The translations under genes and the position numbers were made by a program. From positions 4,914,957 to 4,978,956 of the forward strand of contig NW_006499436.1 of the NCBI RefSeq assembly GCF_000471905.2: a DNA stretch of 64,000 nucleotides, given 5' to 3'. Source of the stretch: Amborella trichopoda. Taxonomy: Eukaryota > Streptophyta > Magnoliopsida > Amborellales > Amborellaceae. Every line of letters starts with the position of its first letter. Position 1 is the stretch's first letter. Under the pieces are notes generated by a model. The model saw nothing but the letters and a program-made list of their open reading frames with translations. It was not told the DNA's origin and made no database searches. This document shows, piece by piece, positions 11,101 to 26,100 of the stretch.

Positions 11101-14100
11101 TCAAGGGAAAATGAAATACATGTGTGTTTAGCATATAGCACAATTGTTTTTTATTATGTGCATGTGTTTCACGGATTGCGTCGATTGATTTCCATCCAAA
11201 CTATATCTTGCCTTGCGGTTGGCCCAGCAAGAAAATGTCTTTCATGCTAGCACGCTCTTCCGTTGCTGGTTCTCGCAACAAGGCTTCGAGGCCTGATTTG
11301 GCTATCGTGTTCTCCTCCTTCACGGGTAGTTTACTGTACTTCTTGCATGAGTGATGTTATGGAAAGAAAACCAATATTCCATTACCTCCTCAACGCAGGC
11401 CTCATGGGGTATTGGGCATAGTTGTTGGGATTGAGATCAGCAGCAATGGATTTTGGGAGGCAAGAAGGTCCATAGCCTAGGGATGGCTTTTGTACACCCT
11501 AAAATATCGGGATTTTTATTCCAATTTGTGGGGGAGCTTGATCTCATTGCGTAAGGGGTCTCAATCCCTATATGGAGGGGTGCTTGATCCAAGTATGTGG
11601 GTTAGCTTGGTCCCATTACATAGGGGGCGTTCTCTGTGGCTCAGATGATAAATTGTACAGGTCTCTACTATCTGGTTAAAAATAGGGCCCTCGAGTGCAC
11701 TTACTTAGGGTTCCCTTGGACGGGAGGATGTCTATATAATATGTGATTCATTAATATACTTTTTAATTTAAAATTTTGATGAATATTTTCAAAAAAATTT
11801 CATTCTATGATGTTTTAATATTTTTGTTCTCCTTTCAGTGTCGTGAGTTTGATGTTGTATAAATGTTGTTAAAAAAGCACATACATTATCTATAATTTTA
11901 AGTCTTTGTATTTCTTGGAGTGCAGTTTATGACTTATATGCAGAGTAACAACAATCTTGGCCATCCTCATTCATTCGATAAGAAAGTGTTATGTATTAAG
12001 ATGGAGCCAAAGGAAGTCGAACCCATGACCTGGTAAAGAGGCCAAGAGGGACAATTGTTTGTCATCACGGGAAATCTGGTTTGCATGGAAAAACTTGCAA
12101 ATGGATTATTATGTATACGGTATACGTAAAACTTTTGGTCACATTAAAAATACATTACTATGAAAATACTTGTTTGGAGCTAGGATCCTATTTTTAAATG
12201 CTTCAGAGGGTTTTAGATTTTTCTCCCAGAACATTATAGAATTAAAAAAATAGGGCTTGGGTCAAGGTGGTAGCTGTTGGGTTATCATAGCACTACGTCT
12301 CAAGTTCCATTCCTATGTAACCTTGTCAAAAAAAAAAAAGCATAATAGAATTAAGAAAATGCACTTCAAAAAGTTCTGGGTTCTATTTAAAAAGCTAGCT
12401 ATTATTCATGTTGAGGGTTCTTGCATAGATGTTAATTTTAGGGTTTGGTTTTAATTCTCGTTGGATTTTGGGATGCTTCCCCAAATCACATTTAGCTTGA
12501 GGTGTTCTTTCTTATGTCCCATACGGTTAAAGGTTTTCCTAGAACCTCAATAAATGTAATAAATTATCCCAAACCATATTGAATTTAGATATATAGAAGA
12601 AAAAATGTTGTCACATTTTGTCCAATCTCTTCTAGATGTTCTGCATTTTCTGTATTGTGCAGTTAGATCTTCTTCCTATGTGGCTAATTTTATGCCCATT
12701 ATTTTTTCTTAGCAAATTGCAGTGTCCTCTACAATTCAGACATATCATATACAACTCTTCTCTTAGATCAATGGACTGAATTGTAGAGACAGGTGCAGTT
12801 GGTTGTAAACGCCCCTTCTTCCTATTTGTTTATTGCTGTTGCAGTTAAGAGTGTTTATTAAGTTGTGGTGTTTGGTATTTTATGTATGAATTTGAAAAAG
12901 AGGAAGAAATGATGCTATATTTGTCATTCAATTTTCTGATGGCTTAAATATATGTATTATAGCTCTCTTACTATTATGGATTGGAATATGAAATTTTATA
13001 TTCTTTGAATAAAATATTAGGCACCGCCTCATGTAACTACAGTTGTCTATTATTGCTTATATATGTAAAGATGTGCTGATTTCTGGCCGAAATGTGTCAT
13101 GGCCTCGATGAATGTAATTTCCTTTTTTTCTTAGATGTCACTTCGGTGTACAATTTAAGAGAGGTACATTGTATGATTTGAACTTGAAGTGCTTATTATT
13201 CATCCTTTTCTCTCACTATATTTTGCTACTTAATGCAGTGTCCTTAACTTTGTTAATTTCTTCTAAGATGCATCCGTGTCGATCTCTATTTTTTTTCTTG
13301 TAAAAGATATCTATACCCATGACCCTCACGCCTTCAATCTTAGAAATCATTATGTTTGCCTTTTTAATCAATTCACCATGTTATTTGTTAAAATGTGCTT
13401 TATATGAAGATAATATGAAAACATGCTTTATCCAATTCCTTTTAAGAGAAAAGCATGCCGAGTGAGAGAGGATAAAGAAAGCAATGTAGAACTTTAGGAC
13501 TAGAATTTCTAGTCATCTAGAGTACTTTTTTGTTTATCTTTTGGAATTATACATTTCCTTGTTTGGTTTGACAGTGGTTATGCAATGCTGATAAGAGTTC
13601 TAATGACCCCAAGCTGAGATTGAGGTACTTATGTATCATAAAATTCTATTCTCAGATTTACTCCATAACCAATATTTACTTTCTCGTTTTGCAAATATAT
13701 CATTTTTTATTTGAATATTTTGCAGGGCTTTCTTTGGATCATTGTATAGATGTTTAGCAAGGGGAGCAAGAGTTGTGTTACAACTTTATCCGGAAAATCA
13801 TGCTCAACTTGAGATGATCACTTCTGCTGCAATGAGATCTGGATTTTCGGGTGGTTTGGTTGTTGATTACCCACACAGGTACAACACTGTTATGGATTCC
13901 ATGTTGCTTGTTTGGTATCTAAAGTGATTATGTGAGTTCTATTTCAGAAGTTTTGGGATGTAAAATGTGTTCTTGTTTTTTCCACCAATCATTATTATTA
14001 TGTTTGTTCATAGTCTACAACTCGTTCCTTGTACTGGTGCATGATTTAGTATGTTCTCTGTTTTACAAGCGAGCCATAGCAAGTAAACCTTCTGGTTTTT

Positions 14101-17100
14101 CTTGACTAATTCCTTGATGAGTTAATTTTTTAAGGAATATGTTGACTTTTTGATATATGTATTAAAGAAATACAAAAGCTAAATCTTACAAAAAAAGCAT
14201 CCCACAAGTTGGGTGCTCTTACATCGAACAAAAGAAAAGAAAAGGAAATAAATAAAAAAGAAAGTAAAAAAACCAAAATAGACAGAGATTCTACAAAAGA
14301 CCTAGTAACCAAGGCTACGAGCAAACAGGGATGCTTCTGTAGGTGTGAGGGTAACACTTGAGGATCCTGGTGGACGATGTAGTTTGCAACGACCAAAACA
14401 TAGTAGGAATCGTGTTCTGTATTGAAACTGTTCCTACGTGCTAAGTATATCAGTCTTCAAATTTGCTCGCCAAACTTCATGATGATGAGGCAAACCACCG
14501 GTAAGTGATACTGCAGGGGAAGTTGCGAAGATGAAAAAGTTGGCCTGTCCCTGCTAACGGCTTTCTCCTAAAGACCTGTGCTCTGTAAGCGGAAGCTTCT
14601 TGTGTAACCTCAAGGCTAAGGGCCGAAGCGTTCACTGAGAAGGTAGAGTAAAAATGGAGGGAAGAGGGCAGAGAGCTAAGTTCACACAGATTACAACTGT
14701 AAAGTACCCCAGAGTGTGTAGTAGAGAGGGTGAAAGAAGAGGTAGGGAAGAGAGGAGAGGTACAAGTGCGAGGTAGATAGAGAGCAAGATAGGGATTGAA
14801 TAAAAGTAATGAGGTGAGGAAGGGAATCTGAGAAAAGAGAGAAATGAGTAAAGAGAGGGATTGAAGTTAGATACAGGAGAGAAGAGGGGGAGACTAAAGG
14901 GATGAAAAGACTTGATGAATAAATGAAAACAACTTATACTAAGTTTCTCTTCCACAAACGCCTATTTTCCTTTTTATCATGACAGTGTTAACGACAGTAT
15001 AAGTATGTTTTGATATTGATATGTGACAAGCATGTGATTCCAGCCATCATAAGGTGTATCTTCTTGTAAGTTTGTTTTATAATTCATTGGTGATGCATAA
15101 TCACTATGTCCACATTCTTTAGGGCTGTAAATGTGTTGGCTTGGGGTGGGATCGACCCTGACCTGGACTCGATCTGACTAGGTCCAATTGAGACTCGGAC
15201 CCTGGTAGGGTCCAAGCCCCCCTTAGGTAAACGCTACCCAGGGTGGATCTGAAGGGCCCCGACACGACCCTAGTCAGCTTATATAAGCATATTACATTTA
15301 AATTTATACAAGTATTCTAGTGAATACGAATATATATGTGTATATAGTAGAAGTATGTGATATATTATACTATATGTGATATATTATATTTTATTACATT
15401 ATATTATATATAATAGATTATAGAATATTATATATAATATATTATAGAATTTATAATATGTATTATTATTTGTTATAAATTATAATATTCTGGGTTATTA
15501 TATACTATTATCTATTACATATTATAATATATATTTGGGTTATTTTATGTTATATTACTACGTACTTGGTTTGGTTGGGCTTTGACGTTGCACTAATATC
15601 TGGGTGGGGTGGCATAGACCTGTTTCCGACGTGCCGGATTGGAAATTGGGGCCCTGATTCGGCTTGGATTGCCAGCAGTACTGTTCCTGTTTGCATCAGT
15701 TAATATGGTGACCACACAACTATCTTTTTTGTTGTAATGTGAAAGGCATGTTGGAAAATCAGTTAAGTGCCATGTTCATTTCTTAATCCTACCAAAGGCA
15801 AGAACTTCAATGCCTGTCAAAATGTTCCACAGTGCTTATATCAGCATTGCTGGTGGTATAATCTCTATGACAGTGCCATAAAACCCCAAATAGAACCCTT
15901 AAGCTATAAATAAAATCTAGACTTAACTGCATGGAGTTGAGACGAACCATATGCTGTGTTCAAAAGCTAATGATTAGATGAAGAATTTCCACATTGTTGC
16001 AATTATAAATAGATCTAGAAGTAAACTTGGTCAAACCTTAAAAGCAATGAAATCTTTGCCTAGTACTGGATGGCTTTTTTTGCTATTTTTCTTTGGTTGG
16101 CTTTATTTAGTGAAATAGTGCGACTTGGAATGTGCCAGAAGTGCCTGCAGAATTCTGCCTTTTTTGAAATGTTTTGGGAGCAGACTTCCTCTTGTGAAGA
16201 TGCCAAAGCCCCTTTACAACCTTTTCTAATTGAAGGAAAGCGAAAGCACAGAGAAATAAAGATATTTCCTTGTTTTTTTATCAATTTTCATGGTTTGATA
16301 TCGCCTGCTGTAGTTTTTTTTCCTACCATGTATATTTCTATAAATGGAATCAAAAGACTTTTGGTTGATATGCTGGACCATCCTTTGCCATCATTTTACT
16401 TCCTGTGTTTATATTTTATGTAGTTTAATGCTTTCTATTGGTTCCCTGGGCTAATATTCTGTATGTGCCACAGTACCCGAGCAAAGAAGTATTTTCTCTG
16501 CCTCATATGTGGTCCCCCAAATTTAAGCACAACCCTTCCAAGGGCCAAAGGTGAAGATGGGGGGAGTTGCTCAGAAGAGAGTGACAGCGATGGAGAAAAT
16601 CAAACAGTAAGTTTGCTTTATTCAGTTTCTTTTCATTGCTTTGCGTTGTCTTGTACAATTACTTGTACAAAAGTACACCATACACTGCTGGTGTAGGGAT
16701 TGTGGTGCAGCGTGCATGACCAATGTTTAAAAAAGCACAGGCAGGGCGCCTAGGCGTTTTGGGGGCCTGGGCGCCTAGGCGGCTGGGTGCCTGCCAAGCA
16801 CAAGGATGGGTAGGGACTATTTACATACGAATTAAGATATAAGTTATAATATAAATATTATTTATTAATTACTATTTATAATATTCGGTTTTGGACGTCA
16901 AATATTCATAAAATATCAATTTCATCCAAAGTTTATGACTATTCACAAAATATAAGTCCAAATTGGTAAATGTTCCATCTACAAATATGTAAAAATATAA
17001 AAAAAGTAAAACAAAACTAATAGGATACCACAACATCACACATTGTACAAAATAAGAACCAATCATTCATAGAAGAATTCGATATAGGACCAATTTCATT

Positions 17101-20100
17101 GTCCAAACGAGCTAGTAATCAATTAATCGCAAAAAAAAATCAACCTTTATATGTAAATATAAAAATTGAAAAGTTTTAAAAAAAAAATGAATTCAAAACA
17201 TAATACATTATAGCAAAAAAATCAAAATCCTTATTCAAATATCATAATGGCATGATGCTCTAAAAATATCAAAATGAAAATGATGTCGGCCCAAACCTCG
17301 TCATTTTGATTGCCAAAAGTCCTCACTATTGGCCACTAGAAGCTTAAAAAACTACCACAAAGCATTGCCTTTGATTTCGGAAGAATTGAAAATTTATCGA
17401 TCTTTCGATAAATCACAAAATAGAGGTTTTTGAGGAGTTTTTCTCTCTCTAGATGACATGGATTTGGTTTTGGGGGTTTAGAATGTCCCCTAAAACCTTT
17501 TGCCCCCCTTTTTAGGTGGAAAATTACTATTTTGACCTTGGTCGAGGGCATTTTTCCACCCTTAGCAACCTGCATAGAGGTGGCAACATGCCTGCCTAGA
17601 CCGGTGCCTAGGCACAAGCGGCCTAGGTGCCCCTCCTAGGTTCCGCCTAGGCATTTTAGGGGATTGACCGCCTAGGTGGTCACCTAGGCGTCTGGGCGGC
17701 CAAATTTTCAAACGCTGTGCATGACATGGCTAGCCACAATCCATTCCTACTAGATCTGGCAGAAGATTACTGTAGTTCTCAATGATAGTCATTTCCTAGG
17801 TATTGTTAATCTTTAATGTATGCCATTGGGAATAGATGGTGAATACTGGATAAATGTGTTGTACTGTACTCCTTTATATTATGGTAGACCTCCCCTTTTT
17901 CAGCTTTGTTTGTATAATATCTTTTTTGGGGCTGTTTGTAGGATATCATTCTTAGGGGTATGTTAGGATCAAGATATGACTTCCTTCTTTCAAATCCTTG
18001 GCTAAGTTTGTGCATTCCTGATATCTACCAACAAACATAAAACTATTTTTAGACAACAACGTGAAATATCCAAACAGCTTTGCATGGTTGCTCACATACT
18101 GGACACTTTCCAGGAACAAGAGGGCTATAATGAGGCACTCTCCCTGTTATCCGTGGTTGTGGCGGGTTGCTTTGATGATGCTTATTGCTGATGAGATTCT
18201 GGTTCTCTGTTATTATTTGGCCTTTTTATTACTTCCTATAATTTTGAAATTTTAGTTTTAGTTAAAACTTTTTTTAGAAAGAGAGAATTGCAAGAATTTA
18301 CTTGGATGTAATTAAGGGTTAAGCAAGCTTTATTTTGCAATAATTGGGATAGTGTCTAACTCCCAAAATTAATCACTCTGTTCATCTTCAGGCATTTCTC
18401 AATGCAAAGTCATCTTTTTGCTTGATGCACCTCTCCATATATGCTTCTTAGACACTTCTAGCAACTATACTTTATACTTTAATTTTACTTTTGGCTTGGA
18501 CCAATTTTCCTTGTCCATTATGAAGATATCCCCCCAATCTCTTTTCAACATATTTCACATGACTCCAGAGCAATCCATGACTCTGCTTGGTTCTGACTTA
18601 AGTCAAATATATGCCTCTGTCACTCCTAAGATATACACTGCTATTGTATGGTATATGACCCACCTCTTCGGCATCCCCATCACTTTGTCATAAAAAGTCA
18701 TATGATATGCTACATTGTGGTACATGTTGCCTCATTACTCGGGTGTGTCAAGGGAGTCACGTCCATGAGTTGCAAGTCAAATGGTTGACGGTCATGTTCC
18801 TCACCGGAGCCCGGGCATTGTTTTTTCTTGTGAGGCCTTTGGTGAGTTATCCATGGTCTAAACTCTAAGGGCCAGTTTGATAACTGGAAACATGCTGTTA
18901 TCGAAAACCTGGAAGTTCCTTCTTCCTATGAAGCTTTATGATCTAGCTCTTTTTATTGGAAAATACTGCGTTTGGTAACCTGTCTGGAATTTAGAGGGAG
19001 TCTGGAAACCTGTTTGGTACAACCTGGAATTTATCAAACTTGGAGATCTAGTCAGTCTTTTGAAATTTGAAAGTGCTTGCTACCAAATTATTGTAAAGAT
19101 TCATATTAGTACTGAAACTCAGGAGCATATTATATGCTTGATGTTGAAAGTCATACTTCTTTTTCTTCTCTACTTTAACAAAAATATTATTATAAAAAGA
19201 AAACAAAGAAATAAAAAAAATAAAACAAAGGTCAAGAGATATCAAACTAACATCTAAGGAATCCAACAGTAAAATTGTGTCAACATGGAGTGATTCTCGG
19301 ACTAACCCTTCATTGGCCAATGACTTGCTCTTTCCTTTAGACCAAGCTCAAACCTACGTTCTTGACCCTGAATTTTGTTTGCAGTAGAAGCAACAAGCAT
19401 TTGCTTTACACCTCTAAACGCTCATATTAATCACATTAATAGCCCTTATTGTAGACACGTTTGGGAGAAATTTTACTTCAATTTGAGTCATATAATGGAG
19501 ATAGGCAATCTTTCTCAGGCCCTAGCTTTCAAAGCCATTAAAACTAATTCAAGCTCCACCCATCATCTTCAATCAAGGCACAAATTGATTTTACAACCAT
19601 TAAAAACCCAATCTAAGCTTCATCCTGCCATATTCTATAAGGCACAAATTGGTAATTTTGATGGTCAGTACTGAACAGGTGTTCCAAAAAATGCTAGGCG
19701 GCGCCTAGGTGGCCGGGGGGGTCCAGGCTGCCCAACGCCTCAGCGGGCACCCAAAACCTGGAGAGCTCCAGTAGAAAAAAAAGCATAGGAGGATGTCTGA
19801 TCCAACTGTTTGAGAGCTAGATTCTATACAAAAACTAAAAAATGCATATTGAGGCATATACACACTAAGAATATATAACATATAGTTCATTCATAGTCCA
19901 TTACTCCACAATCCATACATTTTGGACCATTAATCCATACTCCATAGATTCCATACGCAGTAAAATTGGAAAATATAATCCAACATTCAAAATTTTCAAA
20001 TTTAGTCATCAATTCATCATCAAGAAAAAGAAAGAAGTAACATATATGACATATCAAAGCTCCATAGTCCACAGACACTCCTCCGTACTCCATTTCCACA

Positions 20101-23100
20101 GTCCATAGATACACATAAGAGGAGGAAAAGAAAAAGGAAAACATATAGACTTGAAGACTCAAATTAGTGATCAGTCATCATTCATCATCAGAAAAGGTAG
20201 GGTCAGCTGCATCATATGCATCAGAGTCAAGCCTATCATCATAATCATCTCCCTTCTCAATATAATGGTCGTCCTTTGTCTCCTTTGAGTCTGCCTCTGC
20301 TTCCTCCGCCTTCCTCATCCTTTGTAAAGATCTAGTGGCCTAGGAGGGTCGGCTGCTGTTGCTGAGGCCTCCATGACTATATCCCATGTCAATCCTTCAT
20401 GCCTCTTGACCTCATCATCATCAACCAACCACTCTATGGATAATCCATGTTTTTCGATCTGAGGGGGTCTCTCTTATCTCTCTTAGCAAATCTCTCCTTC
20501 AAATAGTGATGGTATTTCATATAAACTAGGTCATTGAGCCTCTTTGATTCAAGCATGTTTTTTTTCTTTGTATGAATCTAACAAAATCAAATGAAACTAA
20601 TTAATATTACAAATTTACAATTGACATAGTAATCAATAAACACTAACTTGTAACTACTAATACAAATTAGACTAATTAGTAAACTATAAACTAATAAGCC
20701 ATCTAAAAAATGCTCCATTTTTGCTTATAGCTGGACAAGGTAGTGGTTAAGCTCAAGATCCGAACGGCCAACTATTGTAAGCTTGGAGCACTACACCCAT
20801 GTTGGCTCCAACAATTGGCTGCAAATTGATTATGAATTACGATTATATATGAAATATAAAAAACAAACAACAAAGCTCACCAACTAGCTACAAATCTATT
20901 ATGAATTATGATTATATATGAAATATAAAAAACAAACAACAAACATGAAACTTGAACTTGAGGACTAAGGTAAGTATAGTATTACCTGTTCCAATTTTGG
21001 TCATTTGTTTCACTGCCATTGGACTCCCAAAAGTCTTCAATGTGCACTTGTAACTTCTTAGCTCATCAGTGCATATAATGTCTTGGATATCATAACTAGG
21101 GATTAGCATGTCCAAGTACTTATTAAATCGACTCAGAATTGTGTCATTTGTGTGTAGAAATGACATTGAAATGAATGTCCAAATAACTGGGTTTAAATAA
21201 TAACCAAGTGCATGCAATGGTCGATAAGTATTTGAAATGAATTAGGTAAATGACATTGAAATGAATGTCCTCATAAAACCACCTAGCAAAGTACTGAGCA
21301 GTTCTCTCTCGCTCTTCTTTGATTCTGTTTTTAATGGTTGTTTGCTTCTTTGTTTTTTCACCTACAACCTCAAGGTCAGGCTGGGGCAAAAATGAATACA
21401 TAGGTCCCTTAACCCGAGGCCTCTTAGGTCCTCCACTCCTTGAACCAACTGCAACTCCCTTTCCTTTCCCTCTAGTTTGGGATATAGCAAGCTACTGCGC
21501 ATCATCGCACCCCTCCTCATCACTATCGTCATTATCATAATTAACATGAAATCCAGACCTTAGCTCTGCTATGCATGCCTCTCTTTTTTGTTTTTTGTTT
21601 TTTGTTTTAACTATAGTTAATATAATTTTTTATCTCCTCCCTAATCCTATTAAGAACTTTTTTACAAGGGGGAACATCCCCCTTGATACCTATAAGATGT
21701 TTCATGAATCGTTTATGTTCTGATTTGTATCTTTCTCACAGTAATTATTGTACTACTTCCACAGTAATTGTATCTTATGCAATTTTTTTCTAAAGGATTC
21801 GTATTATTGCTGCATTTCCAACCCAAATCGCCGCTTCTATTAGAACCCGAAGCAGACATCTCAAATTAATCTAAGCAATCTGAAAAACAATTTGTTTTTA
21901 CTAACCTTCATTGCTTGATCTTCAAACTTCCACCTTTGATATGTTTTCCAATCTCAAAATCTTCTAAAAAACCATCTAATAGGCTTAAAATATCTCCAAA
22001 AGTAAATCCAAACTCAAAGGGAGATGTTTGGATCAATTTCTCAGAAATTTGACATGACCTTCAATCTTATGGAAATCACTTAATCTCAGGTTTTTGAAGT
22101 TTTTCTCTCTCTAAAATAGTTGAAATGAGGTTAAAGTTGCATATGAACCTAAAACACCCCTTTGTACAACCTTAAAAAAAATATATCGATAATGCCCCTC
22201 CACGAGGAGCATTTTCGCCCCTAAGTGCTGGGTGCCACCTCGGTGGGCACCCAGGCGCCTAGGCAGCTGCCCAGGAATCCCCCGCCCAAGGAGCCCTCCT
22301 AGGCCTAGGCGCATGGGCCACCCATAAATCAAAATTGTATAGGCTTCTGTCGCTACTTTAACAAAACCATAGTTGCAATTTTTGTCCAAGAGCATGTTAA
22401 AATCACTGGAACTGGTTTTTCTCTCTAGAACCTGGTCAACTAACGGGGGTAAGACGAATATCATTTAGTTGCAGAGAAGCTTCCATTGTGTGAGATGGGT
22501 TTACGGTGCTCAATCAAGTTCTTGATATCAAGTCCGCATAGAGTTTTCGATTGAATTAGGGGTGATTTCTTCTTGCTATTCTGTGGATTCAGTAGTGGAA
22601 AAGAGATGATTTGCATTGAAATAAGGGGAATATGGACAACTTTGAGAAGAAATTGCGAGTCTTCAACATAAAAGGATTAAACTAAAAAGTCCAACAAAAA
22701 TTGGTATGCTTCTTGGGAGAACTTACAGAGAGCGAAGGGGCATGAGTTAGAAAAGAAAGTTTCCTTTTGGGGAGGAAGAAATGAGAGCGAAACGGACTTC
22801 ATAGTTGTTTATTTCTAGAAAGAGGCAGTACGAGTGAGAATGAGAAATGGGGTGATGGGGAAGGGAGCTTGGGTAGAGAGAGAGAGATAGAGGAAGAGAG
22901 AGATATGGGATGATGGGTAAGGAAGCTTGGGTATAGAGAGAAATATATAGAGTAAGAATGAGAAATGGGGTGATGGGGTAGGGAGCTTGGGTATAGAGAG
23001 AGAGAGAGAAAGGGGTTAGAATTTGGTTGGGGTGATGAGGGAGCAAGTGTGAAATAAAACGAGGGCTTTTTGTCAGGTGAATGGAATATGTGAGGTTGTG

Positions 23101-26100
23101 AAGAGCTGTTCCCCAGGGGGTAGAGGCGCACATCTCATTTATGAGGAGTGCGGACTTACTGCACTCTGATTGTGGAGCATAACCAAACTAGGAAGTTAAT
23201 TTGTGGGCTGGAACTTGAAATGTTCAGCATCCCAAGTTCCAGTTGTCGAACATGCTCTAAATGACTGGCTTCTTCCTTATTGGGCCTTACCTCAACTAAA
23301 CCAATGACTGCCTTCTACTTTATAGTTTCCTTATCACAACTAAAGCTCATTCTCTAATTGGCCATTATGAGCCAATTGTATCGTGAGCCTGACCTTGGCC
23401 AAGCCCTGGATTTCAGGGCTGGCCTGGCTGGCCAGCCCATTTACAGCCCTGGGTTTGACAGTTTTCAAAACACTGCAAAAACCTAAACACTGATTTCAAA
23501 TATCACATAGTTATCCAGATTTGGGAACTGTCTAATCATCAGAAGTATTGTATGCTATACAGCCATTGTTGACTTCTGCCCTAACTGCATAGGTGGTTGG
23601 TCAAGCGGGAAAGGTAACTCTGCCACCATTGTCACATACAATCTTTCTGCAACATGGTAAGGGATGCATGGCCCTGGTTTTCTTGTCACTTGACTTCTAC
23701 TCTTTCCTGTAATGGAGTATTTTCAGTTTCCTTGTATGTCCTTTTGATGCATGGGGGTGCGCTCGCGTAGACACACACGCACGAATGCACACACGGAGCG
23801 CATGTCTATTGCTATGTTTTATTTAGAAAGACATGGATGTGTCGGTGTCCGACATGGATACATGCATTAGGAATGGCACCCTGGATTTCAGGCACGACAC
23901 GTATGTTCATCATTTGGTGGGGTTGTGGCCAGTTTTACAAAGACACCGACTCGGGTGTCGTGTCTAGTACATGTTTAAGTGTCTAGTTCTTCAACTTCAA
24001 AACCCAGTATGACCTCCACACATTTGCACAATTGTTTATATATAAAAAATAAATTTAAAAAATAATAACTAAAAATAAAATAGTATTTTAAAAGATGATA
24101 AATAGAATTTGAAAAATCACAATATAAAATTTGAAATAGCAGTATACAATAAAAATAAAAATAAAAATGTATGTTTTAATTCTATTATTTTCCAAAATAA
24201 TGCTTTTTAAATCCTATTAGTGATAATTTTTTTATATAATATATGTCAAACATTACTTATAGTAGTTTTGATATATCTATTTCTATATTATATTTATCCT
24301 TGAAAGTGGTTTAAGAAGGGTGAGGACCTTAAACTTTTCCGTAACCCGTCCAAGCTCGGGTAAAGAAGGTAGGTTGTGTTAGGTAGGCAGCTTAACGAAA
24401 CCCAATTAGCTCTTGTTCATCACAGGTTTTCCAATCTGTATTGACCATAGGGGCTTTTAATAACTCATGGATAAGTGGGTCATCCGATATTACAATGGTA
24501 TAATACCATTTGACATACTGTAACCATGACTTCATCCAATTAAGGAATAAAGTCAGTTCTAGTATCTCGCGTTCACCATCAAAATAAAGTAAACCTTTGC
24601 CAAAACTTATCATGAATCCTGAAAATACTTATCTACTAATGCTAGGGTGTCCCCTGTGAGTGACACGCTATACCGGAACCTGGGAACATTGAGAAATGAG
24701 CTAGGGTTAGTTAAGGCGTTCCCCAAAAGCGATGCGCTGCAGTGTCGCCCAGTTGCGGTGAAAAATAGGCAAGGGTTCCTGCGATATTATGGAGAGTGCG
24801 GGTAAAGAAGCTAGTCCAAGATAATAGAATTTGTCTAGCCACATGGAATGTAGGAATGCTTACAGGTAAGAGTATGAAGTTAGTGGATACAATGAGACGA
24901 AAGAAAGTAAACATAGCTTGTTTACATAGGAAACTAAATGGAAAGAAGAAAAAAGCTAAAGAAATAGATAGGTATAGATTTTGGTATACCGGAAAGGATA
25001 GTTGAAATGGCATAGGAAGTAATAGTAACATAAATTTAAAAGATAAAATAGTCAATATCAAGAGATAGGTGATAGACTCTTATTAATTAAACATGTATTA
25101 GAGGAAGTGATAATTAATGTGATTAGTGCTTATGCACCACAAGTAGGATTCGAAAACATAATTTTGAGAAAATTTTGGGAGGACATGGATGGACTAGTTT
25201 AAGACATATCAAATGGAGAGATGACCTTCTTAGGTGGGGACTTAAATGGTCATATAAGAAAGGATATTAGAGGATATAAAGGGGTACATGGTGTTATGGG
25301 TTTGGTGAAAGAAATGAGATGGGTGAGGCTATACTAGATTTTGCAATGGCATGTGACCTAGCAATAGCAAACACTTACTCTAAAAGGTTATCTCAGGAGA
25401 GAGTTTGACTACGCAACATGGGCTCATAGTTATGAATGTCTGCATAAAGAGATAGAAGAGAAGGGGTGAAATTAATAGATGTCCAAGAACTAGGTGGTGG
25501 AATTTAAAAAATGAGAAAATAGACGTGTTTGAGGATAAATTAGTCGAAGAAGGAAAATAGAACTCTAAACATGAGGGCAATGTTATGTGCAATGAGATGG
25601 CTGACTGTATTAAGAAAATGGGAAAATAAGTTTTAGGGGAAACTAGAGGGAAAAGAAATTCTAATAAGTAAACTTGGTGGTAGAATGATGAGGTTCAGAA
25701 GGCCATCAGCAAAAATTGGTCATGTTATAAAACTTGACAATGTAATAGAAATGTTCAAAACATAGATTAATATAAAAATGTTATTATGCCAAGAAAAATG
25801 CTGAACAAATAGTAAGGCGTAAGGGTAAACTTAAGGTATATGATAATCTATATATTGAACTGGGAATAAGAAAAGGTGAAAAAGTTGTCTTCAAATTAGC
25901 TTAAATGAGAGAGAAAAAGTATATGAATCTAGACAATATTAAACCCATTAAGAGTGAGGATCAAAGGGTCTTGGTGAAGGAAAAGAGGTTAACGAAAGGT
26001 GAATAGTTTATTTTCACAAACTATTAAATGGCGATACAATGGGACCATATCGGTAGAAAGAACCATTGACATAAATGAGGGTGGAGGTCTTAGATACATT

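Noticed and set aside
11985-12060. tRNA gene or SINE on the minus strand (GGGTTCGACTTCC box B)
   Set aside because: No matching box A, cloverleaf or A-tail was found; the box B match alone is weak.
14632-14955. A minus-strand 107-codon frame and similar ones at 22747-23133
   Set aside because: They are translations of GA/CT-rich repeats.
16070-16423. A 117-codon frame in BUD23 intron 7
   Set aside because: The hydrophobic T-rich intron composition explains it; there is no family resemblance.
24392-24613. A minus-strand 73-codon frame before the RTE LINE
   Set aside because: It looks faintly retroelement-like but has no diagnostic motif, so it was not assigned.
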